Source of the DNA: Branchiostoma floridae
Taxonomy: Eukaryota > Chordata > Leptocardii > Amphioxiformes > Branchiostomatidae
Assembly (NCBI RefSeq): GCF_000003815.2
Contig: NC_049983.1
Location: forward strand, 7,399,855 to 7,452,264
Length of the DNA: 52,410 bases
Direction of reading: 5' to 3'
A program made the position numbers and the translations under genes. This document shows, one piece after another, positions 1 through 10,647 of the stretch. Position 1 is the stretch's first letter. Every line of letters begins with the position of its first letter. The notes under the pieces are model-generated. The model saw only the letters and a program-made list of their open reading frames with translations. It had not been told where the DNA came from and did no database searches.

Positions 1-150
1 CCGGGCTATTTTTTGGTACGGCCGGGCCCTGGATTTGTTAAATTTGTAATCAACCCAGGACCCGGTGACAACTAGACAAATCTATTTCATGGTGGAGGTA
101 TGAGGTTGCCGAACTCCAGTTTACGAATGCAACATTACTACCTGCCACAG
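1..150 (+). other. Intron upstream of methyltransferase last exon
   Basis: Non-coding sequence running into a splice acceptor (ctgccacag, AG at 149-150). It begins with a GC-rich stretch around ggccgggccc; a similar stretch lies near 27130 in the last intron of the paralogous gene, in the opposite orientation, consistent with shared intronic or repeat origin. The upstream exons of this gene lie outside the window. Confidence 0.6.
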
Positions 151-487
151 TTCCCAGCCCTTCGATGTCGTCATCTCATCTCTCTGTTTGGACTCGGCCT
201 GCAAGACCAGGGAGGACTTCTGCGCATGCTTGGGAAACATGGCGTCACTCTTCAACCCTGGCGGAGGTCTCATCCTCATCGGTTGCATCAACGGCGGTAC
301 CACGTTTGAAGTCGGGAAGGAAGTCTTCTACAATCTTGACAAAATTGACGAAGATTTCCTTCGCGACAGTCTAGCGAAGGCTGGTTTCAAAAACGTCGAA
401 ATCGAGCTACAGTCCAGCAACCTGGATGAGAATCTTGCCAACGCGCAAACTTTCATGTACTATTACCTGACAGCAAAAAAGGCTTAA
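151..487 (+). CDS. NNMT/INMT-like N-methyltransferase, last exon (5' end outside window)
   Basis: Terminal exon of a class I SAM-dependent methyltransferase of the nicotinamide/indolethylamine N-methyltransferase family, which are cytosolic enzymes that methylate small amines or pyridines. The exon opens in phase 2 after the acceptor at 149-150, continues in frame through FDVVISSLCLDSAC, LGNMASLFNPGGG and DSLAKAGF, and stops with TAA at 485-487. This is the C-terminal third of the family, including the hydrophobic strand and the GG loop that precede the C-terminal helix. The complete paralogue at 26659-29087 has the same exon border and phase and about 80% identical residues here. An AATAAA signal lies at 587-592. 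Whether the rest of the gene is intact cannot be seen. Substrate is not predictable. Confidence 0.85.
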
Positions 488-586
488 ATTGTCGCTACAT
501 CCTAACTTCATCATGCAGAATATAGAACGGTAAATCTTTTTGTGGCTACCAACATTCGAAGTCTGAAACCACAGTATTCAAAACTG

Positions 587-592
587 AATAAA
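587..592 (+). promoter_or_regulatory. Polyadenylation signal of methyltransferase copy 1
   Basis: Canonical AATAAA 100 bp after the stop codon of the exon ending at 487. The equivalent position in the paralogue at 26659 (minus strand) lacks AATAAA. Confidence 0.7.
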
Positions 593-599
593 GACACTC

Positions 600-1170
600 T
601 TTTTACACAACCATTGGCTTATTCTCACCAACGTTTCGTTGACCGTCTGTCACCTTCTTCAGGGCAGTACTGACTGGTTCACTTTGAACTGGAGGACAGG
701 TGTCGGGCAAATTTCAGTATTTCCGGACTTGCGCAGATGACCCAGTTTTAGTGCCCTCAGAATGCTTAGGTAGGCTTGGCAAAAGTGGCTGTAAAATTGT
801 TTTTCTTGGGATATGTTTGAACTGTTAACGATTCCTAACGGCTGTGTAGATGAGGGAGCACTGATAAACAAGTGCCCTGTTTGATTTGTCTTGAGTAATG
901 AGAATTTTATATACGGCTTATAGATTGAACAAGATATGATTCAAGATATCGTATATAAAATTTTGATTATGAAGTTTGATAGGTGAATGTTTTGTCTGTC
1001 CCCACGTTTCTGTATGGTTACCTTCGCCGAGAAGGTTATGCTTTCGGTGCTGTTTTTGTGTCTGTCAAATAAATGTATATGTGGACATCATAATTCGCCC
1101 TGCTATACATGGATCCTTATTAGACTAATAAAGTGGGCAGGCAGTTTTTTAAGTGATATGCACCATAAAA
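600..1170. other. Intergenic, 3' flank homologous to flank of the second methyltransferase
   Basis: No gene seen. The segment around 890-990 (gagaattttatatacggctt and following) matches, in inverted orientation, about 26400-26525 downstream of the paralogous gene. The duplication that made the two methyltransferases therefore included several hundred bases of 3' flank. Confidence 0.6.
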
Positions 1171-1179
1171 GTGAATGGG

Positions 1180-1760
1180 GTCCTGTGGGTACACACTGTA
1201 TGCACCATCATACCAAAGTTCTTGTCATTTGCTTTTAATACAAAGGCATATGAGCCCAAACTATATATTTTTTGTCTAAAAATGGTAGAAAATCAAAACA
1301 ATTCAACAATTTTCAAGTAAGGTATGTCCAAAGTGAAAATGAAGTACTGTAGTGTAGGGCATTGTCTTACATACCTGCATACCAAATTGCAGGCCATTTG
1401 GTTGTAATACAACAGCATAGAAGTAAAAAAATATACATTAGTTGTGTAGTAAAAAATTGCCAAAAAAAACAACTCAGTAATGTATGCAAAAAAGTGTTGA
1501 CGGGATCCTGTGGGCATATGTCCAATGTACCTCTGTACCGAATTTCATGTCATTAGGTTGTAATAACAAGGCTCAGGTGCCCAAAATATACATTTTTGGT
1601 GTAAAAATTACCAAAAATCCTAAATACATGTATAGTAATTTTTAAGGCATCTATCTGAAAAGTGAAAAAATGCCTGGGGGTATATGCTATCTCTACCTCA
1701 ATGCCAAATTCCGGCTTATTTGGAATAAGGCAGTGGTAGCATTTTCTGATCATTTGATGC
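1180..1760. repeat. Diverged tandem repeats, satellite family 1
   Basis: Several degenerate units of roughly 150-170 bp share the pattern 'accaaattncaggccattnggttgtaata ... agcccaaaatatacatttttggt'. They resemble the regular 163-bp array at 10860-12000 and single copies near 18060-18420. No coding potential. Confidence 0.6.
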
Positions 1761-1854
1761 CTCATGTGTATATTATATTCAACGATGTTCACCTTCACGT
1801 AGCTTCCAAATACCACAAATATGAATACCCCGTCATTTGCCACTATAGAATATA

Positions 1855-2450
1855 GCATTTCCTCATCAATTATGCAAATTGGTTTTTATTTGTATGATTT
1901 TCATCTATCAGTGTTCTTCTCTTTCTCGGTTACATGTCAGGTTCAAATAGCACTATCATGGAACGGAGCTGGTTAATAACATTTCTTCATTGATTATGAA
2001 AATCAGAATAATCACAATCTAAATTCAATTAAATCAAGCTCAGAGCTCACTTCGTTGTTCCTGACAGGACAACGTGATGTCTCTGGTCATCAAACTAGAG
2101 TTCCACAACCCCATACCTTCGCCAAATAAGCCTAAGCTGTAATAATTGTTTTTTCATTAATTATGCAAATAAGGTTCTCATTTGCATGAATTATATTACT
2201 TGATCATCTCCTCCATCAAACATCAGACGTACACAATCTATGTTAAGAAAGAAGGCTTTTATCGCATTTTCTGATAATTTATGCAAATGAGGACCTCGTT
2301 TGCATAATTAACGTTCAACGATGTTCACCTATATATTGTACATAACTTCCAAATGCTACAAGTAAGAAGTTCCCGTCATTTACCACAACGACATTATAGC
2401 ATTTTCTCATTAAGTATGCAAATTAGGTCTTTATTTTGCATAATATATAT
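1855..2450. repeat. Hairpin repeats built from inverted ATGCAAAT octamers
   Basis: Repeated near-palindromic cassettes have a TTATGCAAAT arm, a short AGG/CCT centre and a matching ATTTGCATAA arm. The clearest is at about 2278-2310; others are near 1867, 2158 and 2415. Related cassettes occur near 19030, 20800, 29250 and 42190-42390. This is a dispersed repeat; no gene is seen between 1760 and 2850. Confidence 0.6.
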
Positions 2451-3039
2451 CTATCAATATTCTTCTCCTTCTCAGTTACAAATGGTTACACAAATAAATC
2501 AATAAAAAGGCTTGGATAGGCAAACTGCAAGTTATGCGCAGATCCAGAAATGAGGACCCTCCCCGCCAGTGGTAAGGGTCACAAATGGAAAGGGTCTTCT
2601 TCGGACGGAACGTGATGAAGCCGCGCTCCATTGTGCTTGTCGAAAAAAGACAGCTCTTTTATAGTGAGCTAACCTAGTTCTAGCCGAAAAGCCACGTCGA
2701 GAATTCTATACGTTTCTCTTTTGCTTCCGAAAGAAAGTAGTCCGTTCCATGACTCCAGGCGTCAACACGCCTTACCAGAAAGCTTGCCACTGGGGTATAT
2801 AGGCCCCCTGTCTTTATAATTCCAAGTTGTTTGTGATATTTCAGCTTCATTTGGTTCGAGATCACTTCCACTTTTCACTTGCCCACGTTGCGTGTTCTAG
2901 TGTGGGCACGGCGAACCAAAAGCTGCCCGGATTGCTGAAGACTCAGGTCAGACCAGTGCTCCGGGGTTGAGGAGATTGCACCCTCCTGACGCTCAGACTT
3001 GTTTTCACATCCTGATTGCCAACCCTCGGGGAAGAGGGG

Positions 3040-3046
3040 ATATTGG
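3040..3046. other. Empty target site (ATATTGG) of the MITE in the other arm
   Basis: Reads CCAATAT on the minus strand. The homologous position in the right arm holds two copies of CCAATAT flanking a 237-bp insertion (16944-17180), so this is the unoccupied ancestral site. Confidence 0.8.
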
Positions 3047-3637
3047 CAGCTTGAGGTTTCTATGAATTATAATATTTCATGACAAGAGAGCAATACTAGC
3101 TGAGGATCCTTTTTTGGGCTTTTCCATCTACGTATATGCAGAGGATGGACAAGAACTGGTCTTTGCAACAAAAAGATATTGCTAAACCTGTGACTTTGGG
3201 AAGGAAATTCCTGTAAGCAGTTTCATGGCTGATGTAGGCTATGGCAAGACTTAGAATGGTCATGGGGCCGGAGTGACAATAAGTATAATAAAATTTTGAA
3301 TATGATATATAAGTGTGACTATGAGTGACTAAAAAGTATAATAAAGTTATAGATATTATATGGATTTTACCAAAAACTATTCTGCAGAGTTACAGTAATC
3401 TATGGACAGTTGTAATACTAAATACATCAAAGCAATGTAACAGCATAAATATGTACAATATAATTACATTGTATACATAACAAAAGAAAAGACAGAGCTA
3501 GAGACATATACATTCTAGAGTTGACTCAAATCATGTGCATTGAATATAGGCAACCTCATCCAATGATAAGTCGGTGGATCTTTAAAAATTCTAGTTCTAC
3601 AAAAAGGTTTATAAACGGTTTTCAACAACACCAATAA

Positions 3638-3942
3638 CATTAACATTCGTTAATGCGACACATGTAGATATTGATATCCCCCATGGCCAGAAATATGCAC
3701 ACGTAACGAAGGAAGATATGTTCAAATATTTTATATCTTTTATGTATTTTATCATCTGACCACGTTATACTGGAAACTCTCTGTAAGTTCGTCTACACAT
3801 GTTTTAAGAAGGGAGAAGAAGCATGTTAACTATAGTATATGTATAACTTTTCGTTTACAACATTATATATCAAACTGACTGCATTTAGCAGATTTTAGCC
3901 CCAATGGGGCATGAAGATGCAATAAACTTCATTGTCATTGTC
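3638..3942 (+). mobile_element. Truncated non-LTR retrotransposon (LINE) 3' end
   Basis: A 305-bp insertion flanked by direct AATAA copies (3633-3637 and 3943-3947). It ends in a short (cattgt)n-type tail, as seen at the 3' ends of LINEs that carry microsatellite tails. The homologous site in the right arm (about 16356-16360) has a single copy of the target and no insert, so the insertion postdates the palindrome duplication. Confidence 0.7.
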
Positions 3943-4009
3943 AATAAATCCTTCGCACTCACTCCCAAAAGCAACATCGATATCTACCACAATATAGTTC
4001 TGTGTGAAA

Positions 4010-6487
4010 CTATTGTAGATCGGTCGGAAGGGATTCTATTTGCGTTGTGTTACGGGTTCTCTTCCCTGACTTCCCTAATATCTCCCATGGCCAGTAGGTG
4101 TTAGGTGGTGTGTCGATGGGAAGGGACACACGCCGTGGTGTGTTTTGGGTTCCCTTCCCTGGCATCTCCCATGGCCAGTAGGTGTTAGGTGGTGTGTCGA
4201 TGGGGAGGGATGCACGCCGTGGTGTGTTTTGGGTTCCCTCCTCTGGCATCTTCCATGGCCAATAGGTGTTAGGTGGTGTGACAAGAGGGAGGGACGCACG
4301 CCGTGGTGTGTTACGGGTTCCCTCCCATTGCCAGTAGTTGTCAGGGCTTCCGTAAGTAGTGACACAGCTGTGACGTCGGACTTCCCTAGGCATTGCGTAC
4401 ATAGCAGGAAGTATGTCAGCTGTAGAATGGTCATCGTTTCTATCATACATTCTTTTATTTTGCCGGGTCTTTGTGACTGTTGGAAGCGATGGTTCTGCAG
4501 CAGCAGCATAGGGGGTGATAGGGTCATCATCAAGGCTGTCATGGTCTGCTGTCCTGGTAGCATGGACGGATGAAGGCAACGACCAACAGGACACCCTAAC
4601 GTCTAGTTGTTCACGTCTTCTCGTAGGGAGCGTGAAAGTCTTCTTAAAACGTGCTGACTTTGCATTGGCATTGTCTGCGATCTCCCAATATATGTGAGGC
4701 AGAGGCCGCTGAGCAAGAGCTATGTGATCTGGAATCTCTGCGTATGTGTGTGGGAGGGCTGGTAGAGGACGCTGTGCAGCAGCTAGATGGTCTGGGATCT
4801 CTGAGTACTGGTGTGGGGCGTACGAGACTGTGCAAGGACCTGTTGGCAATGTTCTACACGAGACAGGACCGTGTGAATCAACGGTGACCTCTGCACCCTT
4901 CTGTCGTCCCTTCAGCAGGCAACCTATGGGTACAAGGATCAACACGAACACAATCCCCACTACAACGCCTATGTAAATAACTATGGGTCTCAGAACACCC
5001 TGTGATTCTGACGAGCCTTGTTCAGGGTTGGTCCGGAGAGTGCGAGCCTGTGGCGGAGATATGGATGCTATTGTGGTCTGGTTCTCTGATCTGTACCCTT
5101 CTGTAGTATGAGGTGTTGGTTGGGGCTTGGATGTCGGGTTGGTTACTACATGTAGGTCAGCGTTGCTTCCAAGGCATGGGGTTGGAGGCTTCCTTGGGGC
5201 TACGGGGATGGTAAAAAGCAAGGGTGGATCATGTGCGTAGATCAGAACGCAAGTTATATTCTTAGTATTAATGTGGGTATGTCCTGTGTAGGAACTGTTG
5301 TTCAGGATGCCTGAATCAGTGCCACTGGCCATGTTTGTGTCTTGGTTGTCTTGGGGGTTGAAGAGCACCATTGCCACAGATGTATTCCCTGCTCCCAGAG
5401 ACACCAGTTGAAAGCTCGAGTTGCCCTTCAAGTCGACATTAACGCCCATGTTGCGTTCCCACACCTGCCGGCACCGGTCTGTGGCCTTCTTAGCCAGTTC
5501 ACCATCGGTGAGAACAACAACAAAGGGTGGCGGAACGGAGAGTGTGCTTTCTTCAATTTCCCATCTATCCATAGGGCCTGCTGGGTGATATTTCCATTGC
5601 AGGCGCCTCTCGAGTATTCCTTGATAAGTCGCTACTCTGAACGAGAAGGCGTGCACAAAAAGCGAGATGATGTCATAATGAATCTCAAGGCTCCATGTCA
5701 TTCTCTGTGGGACTACACCACTAATCGTCATCAAACTGTTTCCGCCCAGTGACAAGTTCTCCGTCTGCCACAAGGTCTCCCTTCCAAGACAAGACATGTG
5801 ATTGCCTTTAAGGACCAGATGATGGAGAGGCATGTTGTGAAATACACCTGGAGGAAGGTGCCTTATCTTATTCTCCTCTAAGTTCAGCTCCGTTAGTGTA
5901 TTCAGGCCGTGGAACCAGGCAGGGTCTATGTGCTGTAAGTGGTTACCCTCCAGTCTGAGCATCAGAAGGTTTGTCAAGTCTTTAAAACACCCAGAATCGA
6001 TCTCCGTTATTCTGTTGTGCGTCAGCCGCAGTTGAAAAAGCTCTGTCAAGCCAGAAAACCAGCTCCGTTTGACACGTGTCAGTCTGTTGAATTCCAGGGC
6101 CAAAATCTTCAGGTGCCCAAACCCACTAAAGGTGCCCCCCTCTACGTCTACAATCCCACCTTCCACCAAGACTAAGTTTTCTACCACAGAGTGGTTAAAT
6201 GCAGACAGCTTCTTTGCTGACAGGAGACCGAAAGGGTGGCCCCTTATTGCGAGACGTGGCGCTACCCCTATTACACATGGTTCCGCTGGGACAGGTGCGC
6301 CAGTGACAATGACGTCGGCATCCTGACATAAGATACAGGTTGTTGTCATTCCCATCATTCTCTGACCACGCACACAGTCATTCCAGCCTGCTAGAATACA
6401 GAGAGGGGGACAGAGGCTAGCTGAGGCTGTGACGGTAGTCACCAGGGACAGGAAAACCAACATGGCGATTCTCTTTCGGTGAGCCAT
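4010..6487 (-). CDS. LRR type I transmembrane receptor, left-arm copy
   Basis: Intronless 825-residue ORF, unnamed. Signal peptide about 1-24 (AMLVFLSLVTTVTASA), then a Cys-rich N-cap (C26, C30, C38, C51, C54, C71). LRRs of 24 residues (LxxLxLxxNxL) run over about 102-255. An ectodomain of unknown fold follows (about 318-428, NxS/T sites), then a Pro/Thr stalk, one TM helix (501-525), and a cytoplasmic tail of about 300 residues. The tail has YSEI (Y561), RPLPALP (573-579), YAEI (Y582), RPLP and YWEI (Y600), then 28-residue repeats with RR(A/V)S at 729, 757 and 785 and NTYWPW. The architecture predicts a plasma-membrane receptor that recruits SH2/SH3 proteins when phosphorylated; ligand unknown. 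Its twin is 13559-16273. The start is the first Met before the signal peptide and aligns with the twin. Confidence 0.88.
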   Translation of the reverse strand: MAHRKRIAMLVFLSLVTTVTASASLCPPLCILAGWNDCVRGQRMMGMTTTCILCQDADVIVTGAPVPAEPCVIGVAPRLAIRGHPFGLLSAKKLSAFNHSVVENLVLVEGGIVDVEGGTFSGFGHLKILALEFNRLTRVKRSWFSGLTELFQLRLTHNRITEIDSGCFKDLTNLLMLRLEGNHLQHIDPAWFHGLNTLTELNLEENKIRHLPPGVFHNMPLHHLVLKGNHMSCLGRETLWQTENLSLGGNSLMTISGVVPQRMTWSLEIHYDIISLFVHAFSFRVATYQGILERRLQWKYHPAGPMDRWEIEESTLSVPPPFVVVLTDGELAKKATDRCRQVWERNMGVNVDLKGNSSFQLVSLGAGNTSVAMVLFNPQDNQDTNMASGTDSGILNNSSYTGHTHINTKNITCVLIYAHDPPLLFTIPVAPRKPPTPCLGSNADLHVVTNPTSKPQPTPHTTEGYRSENQTTIASISPPQARTLRTNPEQGSSESQGVLRPIVIYIGVVVGIVFVLILVPIGCLLKGRQKGAEVTVDSHGPVSCRTLPTGPCTVSYAPHQYSEIPDHLAAAQRPLPALPHTYAEIPDHIALAQRPLPHIYWEIADNANAKSARFKKTFTLPTRRREQLDVRVSCWSLPSSVHATRTADHDSLDDDPITPYAAAAEPSLPTVTKTRQNKRMYDRNDDHSTADILPAMYAMPREVRRHSCVTTYGSPDNYWQWEGTRNTPRRASLPLVTPPNTYWPWKMPEEGTQNTPRRASLPIDTPPNTYWPWEMPGKGTQNTPRRVSLPIDTPPNTYWPWEILGKSGKRTRNTTQIESLPTDLQ

Positions 6488-6639
6488 CTATTACAGGAAT
6501 TCAGAGAAAAGTACCGACGAGATTTCTATATTTGCGGCTTAGTTAAGCTTGTTGACAGGCGAACGGATGTGCACAGGCTTTTCTTGTCTCCACTCGCTCT
6601 TTATGTGAAGAACCTGCATCATAAAAATATAAAACGTGG

Positions 6640-6846
6640 TCATTCCTTTCTGTGTATCTCCTCTATTGTCGAACACGTTTGGGACAAAATCCCTGCTAGC
6701 GGCGAGGCAATTTCCGTCTCGTAAGCGGCAGTCGCCTTTTCGAACAGTCGTCGCCATATCGCTGATCGGTCTGTACCATATCTGAGCGTTTCATAACGTT
6801 TCGGGATGCATATGGCTGACAAGAAGGAAAAAATCACATAATGCAA
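6640..6846 (-). other. Conserved upstream ORF before the left LRR gene
   Basis: A 68-codon frame (PKRYETLRYG, IEEIHRKE) ends 150 bases upstream of the LRR start codon and is nearly identical to 13203-13406 in the other arm. An overlapping frame is equally conserved, so the conservation may simply reflect the recent duplication. It could be part of a 5' UTR or a uORF. Confidence 0.3.
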
Positions 6847-6962
6847 ATTTTAAATGCACGTTCACGAAAGTATTGTGATGAATAGTAAAAAGAAGTATAA
6901 ACAAAAAGAAAGTGCATCAAATCGATTTTGAAGCCGAGTCCAATCCGTAACCCCTTATCAAG

Positions 6963-7182
6963 TACTGTAAATGCAGAAATGTTCGCGGTGGTTTTATATA
7001 TAATTATGTTCGCGGTTTTCTCGTTGCCAAGTCACCGCAGACTTTAAACCACCGCGAACATTTTTCCACGGTAATAAGAGACTACAGTGCATGGCTCTAC
7101 CGCGAACTTAAAACCACCGCAAACAGTCCTTTTCCCGCTATCGCGAAATTATATCCCCGCGAACTTAAATGCATTTACAGTA
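6963..7182. mobile_element. MITE with TACTGTAAATGCA termini (left arm)
   Basis: About 220 bp bounded by TACTGTAAATGCA and TGCATTTACAGTA, with internal inverted 'GTTCGCGGTGGTTTTA' motifs. A shorter, 155-bp copy occupies the homologous place in the right arm (12938-13092), so this insertion predates the palindrome. Confidence 0.75.
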
Positions 7183-8922
7183 TCCTTAAAACATCAAGTT
7201 ATGGTCAAAGCTTGCGCGAATACACTGAGAGTGACAAAACGTCGTATTATATATATATATATAAAAGGCGACGACCATTTGTAAGGTGACGGCCGTTTAT
7301 GAGACGGGAATTATCAGCGACGAGAAGTAGCCCTGTTCATGGCAGCCCGGAAGAAGACTTCCGACCGATACAACATAACATGCTTGTGTACGAAAAACAA
7401 CGATGTCAAAAAGTACTCAATGTCGTAATATTTTAGACTTTTATGTACGTCTTCTTTCATTGTAGTTCATTGATGGTGCAAATGAAGTTTAATTCGATTG
7501 AATTTAAATGTGTTCAAGGATGGATTCTGTACTATAAACATGACAAGCAATATGTAAGACATGTACTGTGTGTCGTTTCTGATCTGACAGAACGACTAGA
7601 TCTCCCACCTCTAAATTCTACTTTCTACTGTCCGGCTGTTACTGTACACAGTATTCTCACTCACGTATGCCACTCTACTGACAGTGTATCCAAAGAACTA
7701 CGAAAACACAAGAATACCATCATCCAGACACACCGATAAACGCTTTGCACGGAGGCAATGATCTGCAAACCTCAGACTACGAATTATAGGCTGATATTGG
7801 GGAATGATCTAAAGCTATCAACATGATAAACATTTAGTGAAGGACCACCAAGTTAACGTCATAATCTCCTTGGTGAAAACAATCACTTCAAACCACATTT
7901 TAAGTACATTTCAAACCTTGGTTCGTTACCGTCGGTTAAGTCGGATAGGTAAGTTCTGTTTTGGTTCTAGTAGTGGGAGTTCAACTCCGGCATGAGAACT
8001 AATATATACATCTAGAAGATTGAAAACACACAAGGATTTTTCTCCTTTCCAAATGAGCCAGTCCAGTCATCGAGACAACAAGTCCATCTCATTCAAGGGT
8101 CAATTACAGGTCAAAACATAGAAAATGCCACGAATGTCGGCCGGACTTAGAATACATATTCTTCGGTCCTCTCCAGCAGTAAATCAAACCTTTATGATCA
8201 AAGTTTGCTCAGGAAAAATGATCTAAAGAACAAGTCAGAAAACAAGTCTAGGGTACGCACCGTGCACTCTTGTCCCTCTGTTCAAGCTTGACCTTGTTCA
8301 TCAGCGCATGAAAACAGCCAGGTGGATGTCGACAGATCCTCCTGTCTTCGAAATTCACAACTTTTCGTCACGACTAAAAAACGTGTGACCACCACAACCA
8401 TCAGACGTTAGTCCATACTGAGTCGACTCCCAGCCACTGGTCCAGAGTTTGAAGGCAAGACAAGAAGATCTCATTGGTGGAAAGACGCCGGACGGTTATG
8501 ACGTCAGTGCCCGGGGCTATGGAAGTCGCTTCTTCCTGATACTCAGACTCATTATCTTCGCCAAGAGGATTTCTATTTCCCGGTGCATGTGTATATATGT
8601 GTGTTTAAGAATTACATAAGCAGAGAAGTCGTGGTTTGGTCCTGTTTATATTCGATTTACTGGTAGGGGTTAGTTAAGTCAAGGAATCACTAGACTGTAC
8701 CAAGAGATAATTAGCACCCTGATCTGATTCATTTCTTCAAGTTATTCTTAGATTGCACATGAACTAATAATGTGTTTATAAATAGCAAGGGTAAAGTCTG
8801 GCTACTCGATACAATGTTGTCATCTGTACTGGAGGTTTTAGTGCGTGGGTCTTTATGTATGTTTGAAAGCTAGATGAGAACTCGTGGGTGGATCCTGGTG
8901 ATATTTGATTTATTGGTAGTGG
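7183..8922. other. Non-coding part of left palindrome arm and spacer start
   Basis: No credible gene: open frames are short and not conserved in the inverted copy at 9335-10640. It contains a (TA)n run near 7246-7262, where the right arm carries a 2.2-kb insertion, and a TGACGTCA site at 8499-8506. Confidence 0.6.
8499..8506. promoter_or_regulatory. TGACGTCA palindrome (CRE/ATF consensus), copy 1
   Basis: Perfect 8-bp CREB/ATF consensus in the intergenic segment between the divergent LRR genes. The same site in the same context recurs at 9096-9103 and 9422-9429. Function is inferred only from the motif. Confidence 0.4.
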
Positions 8923-9079
8923 TTGGCAAAAAGGAAGAAGGCTGTTAGATTAGGGTCCCCTTGCGGCGTTCTACGCTACTGCAGCGGAACTTCCAGTATT
9001 TATACCTTACTTTCAGTTTCCCACGACTTCTCGAGTCCTTTATTCCTCAAACAGTGTGCGGCTCAGGAACAAGCGACAC

Positions 9080-9290
9080 CCACAGCCCCGGGCACTGACG
9101 TCATAACCGGTCCGCGTCTTTCCACCAATGATATTCCGTCATTCAAAATCTAGGCCAGTGGCTGAAAGTTAACTCAGTATGGACAGATTCTCGCTGGTTG
9201 TGGCGGTCTAAAATTTTCCGTCGCGACGAAAAGCTGTGAAGACAGTAGGATCTGTCGACATATACCTGATCATACCTGACTGTTTTCATG
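9080..9290. repeat. Third copy of the palindrome-centre cassette
   Basis: The cassette (ccccgggcactgacgtcata, then catcaat/ccagtggct, then the 'acgaaaagctgtgaa' block) also exists at 9400-9600 in direct orientation and at 8330-8520 in inverted orientation. The palindrome centre thus carries an additional direct duplication with TGACGTCA at 9096-9103. Confidence 0.7.
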
Positions 9291-9421
9291 CGCTGCTAGC
9301 TGAACAAGGTCAAGCTTGAAGAGAAAGGCAAGAGTGCACATGCACCGGAAAATATAAATCCTCTCCGCGAAGATAATGAGCCTGAATATCAGGAAGAAGC
9401 GACTTCCATAGCCCCGGGCAC

Positions 9422-9429
9422 TGACGTCA
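9422..9429. promoter_or_regulatory. TGACGTCA palindrome (CRE/ATF consensus), copy 3
   Basis: Same motif and flanks as at 8499-8506 (inverted) and 9096-9103. All three copies keep the 8-bp core intact. Confidence 0.4.
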
Positions 9430-10647
9430 TAACCGGCCCGCGTCTTTCCACCAATGAGATCTTCTTGTCTTGCCTTCAAACTCTGGACCAGTGGCTCGGA
9501 GTCGCCTCAGTATGGACCAACGTCTGATGGTTGTGGTAGTCACTCGTTTTCCGTTGTGACGAAAAGTTGTGAATTTCGAAGACAGGAGGATCTGACGACA
9601 TACACCTGGCTGTTTTCATGCCGACATGCGCTACTGAACAAGATCAAGCTTGAAGAGGGAGGCAAACGTTCACGGTGCGTATCGTAGACGTATTTTCTGA
9701 CTTATTCTTTAGATCATTTTTCCTGAGCAAATTTTGATCATAAAGGTTTGAATACTGCTGGAGAGGACCGAAGAATATGTATTCTAAAGTCGGGCCGACA
9801 TTCGTGACATTTTTTTACCTTCCATTGACCCTTGAATGAGATGTACTTGTTGTCTCGATGACTGGGTTGGCCCATTTGGAAAGGAGAATATTTTTGTGTG
9901 TTTTCGATCTTCTAGATCTCAGTTAACATGCCGGAGTTGACCTCCCTCTACTAGAACCAAAACAGACCCGACTTTCCAGTGGCTGTAACGAACCAGGGTT
10001 TGAAATGTACTTGAAATGTGTTTTTACCAAGGAGATTATGACGTTAATTCGGGGGTCCTTCACTAAATGTTTGTTATGTTGATTACTTTTGATCATTCCC
10101 CAATATCAGCGTATAATTATTAGTAGTTTGAGGTTTGCAGATCATTGCATCCGGGCAAAGAGTTTTTTCGGTGTTTCTAGAATGTTTGTATTGTTGTGTA
10201 TTCGTAGTTATTTTGATACACTGTCAGTAGTGTGGCAAAACGTGAGTGAAAAGACTGTGTACTCGTATAGTAATGGCCTGACAGCAGAAAATAGAATTTA
10301 GAGGTGGGAGATCTAGTCGTTTTGCCAGAAACAACAGACATTCCTTGTCTTACAGACTGCTTGTCATGTTTATAGCACAGTGAAAGGAATTCATCCTTGA
10401 ACACATCTAAATTCAATCGAATTAAACTTTATTTTCACCATTAATGATTAATTAATAATATTACACCATTGAGTACTTTTTTGACATCGTTGTTTTTCGT
10501 ACACAAGCATGTTATGTTGTATCGGTCGGAAGTTTTCTTCGGGGCTGCCATGAACAGGCGGGCTACTTCTCGTCGCTGATAATTTCCGTCTCATAAACGG
10601 CCGTCACCTTACAAATGTTCGTCGCCTTTTTATATTTCAGCCATACA

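Larger units (their letters stand above)
2850..8595. repeat. Left arm of a giant inverted repeat (palindrome 1)
   Basis: This segment is the reverse complement of 9335-17565 apart from insertions. Landmarks that pair across arms: 2880-3060 with about 17187-17540, 3100-3180 with 16790-16870, gene 4010-6487 with gene 13559-16273, the MITE at 6963 with that at 12938, 7310-7440 with 10460-10600, and 8265-8400 with 9540-9660. Homology fades outside 2850. The spacer is about 740 bp. Confidence 0.9.

Noticed and set aside
4075-4573. Open frames in other frames across the receptor repeat array (HHLTPTGHG repeats and antisense WHLPWPVGVR repeats)
   Set aside because: Shadows of the 84-bp coding minisatellite; only the receptor frame has signal peptide, LRR and TM continuity.
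7443-7739. 98-codon frame in the left palindrome arm
   Set aside because: The matching part of the right arm (about 10177-10440) does not keep the frame.
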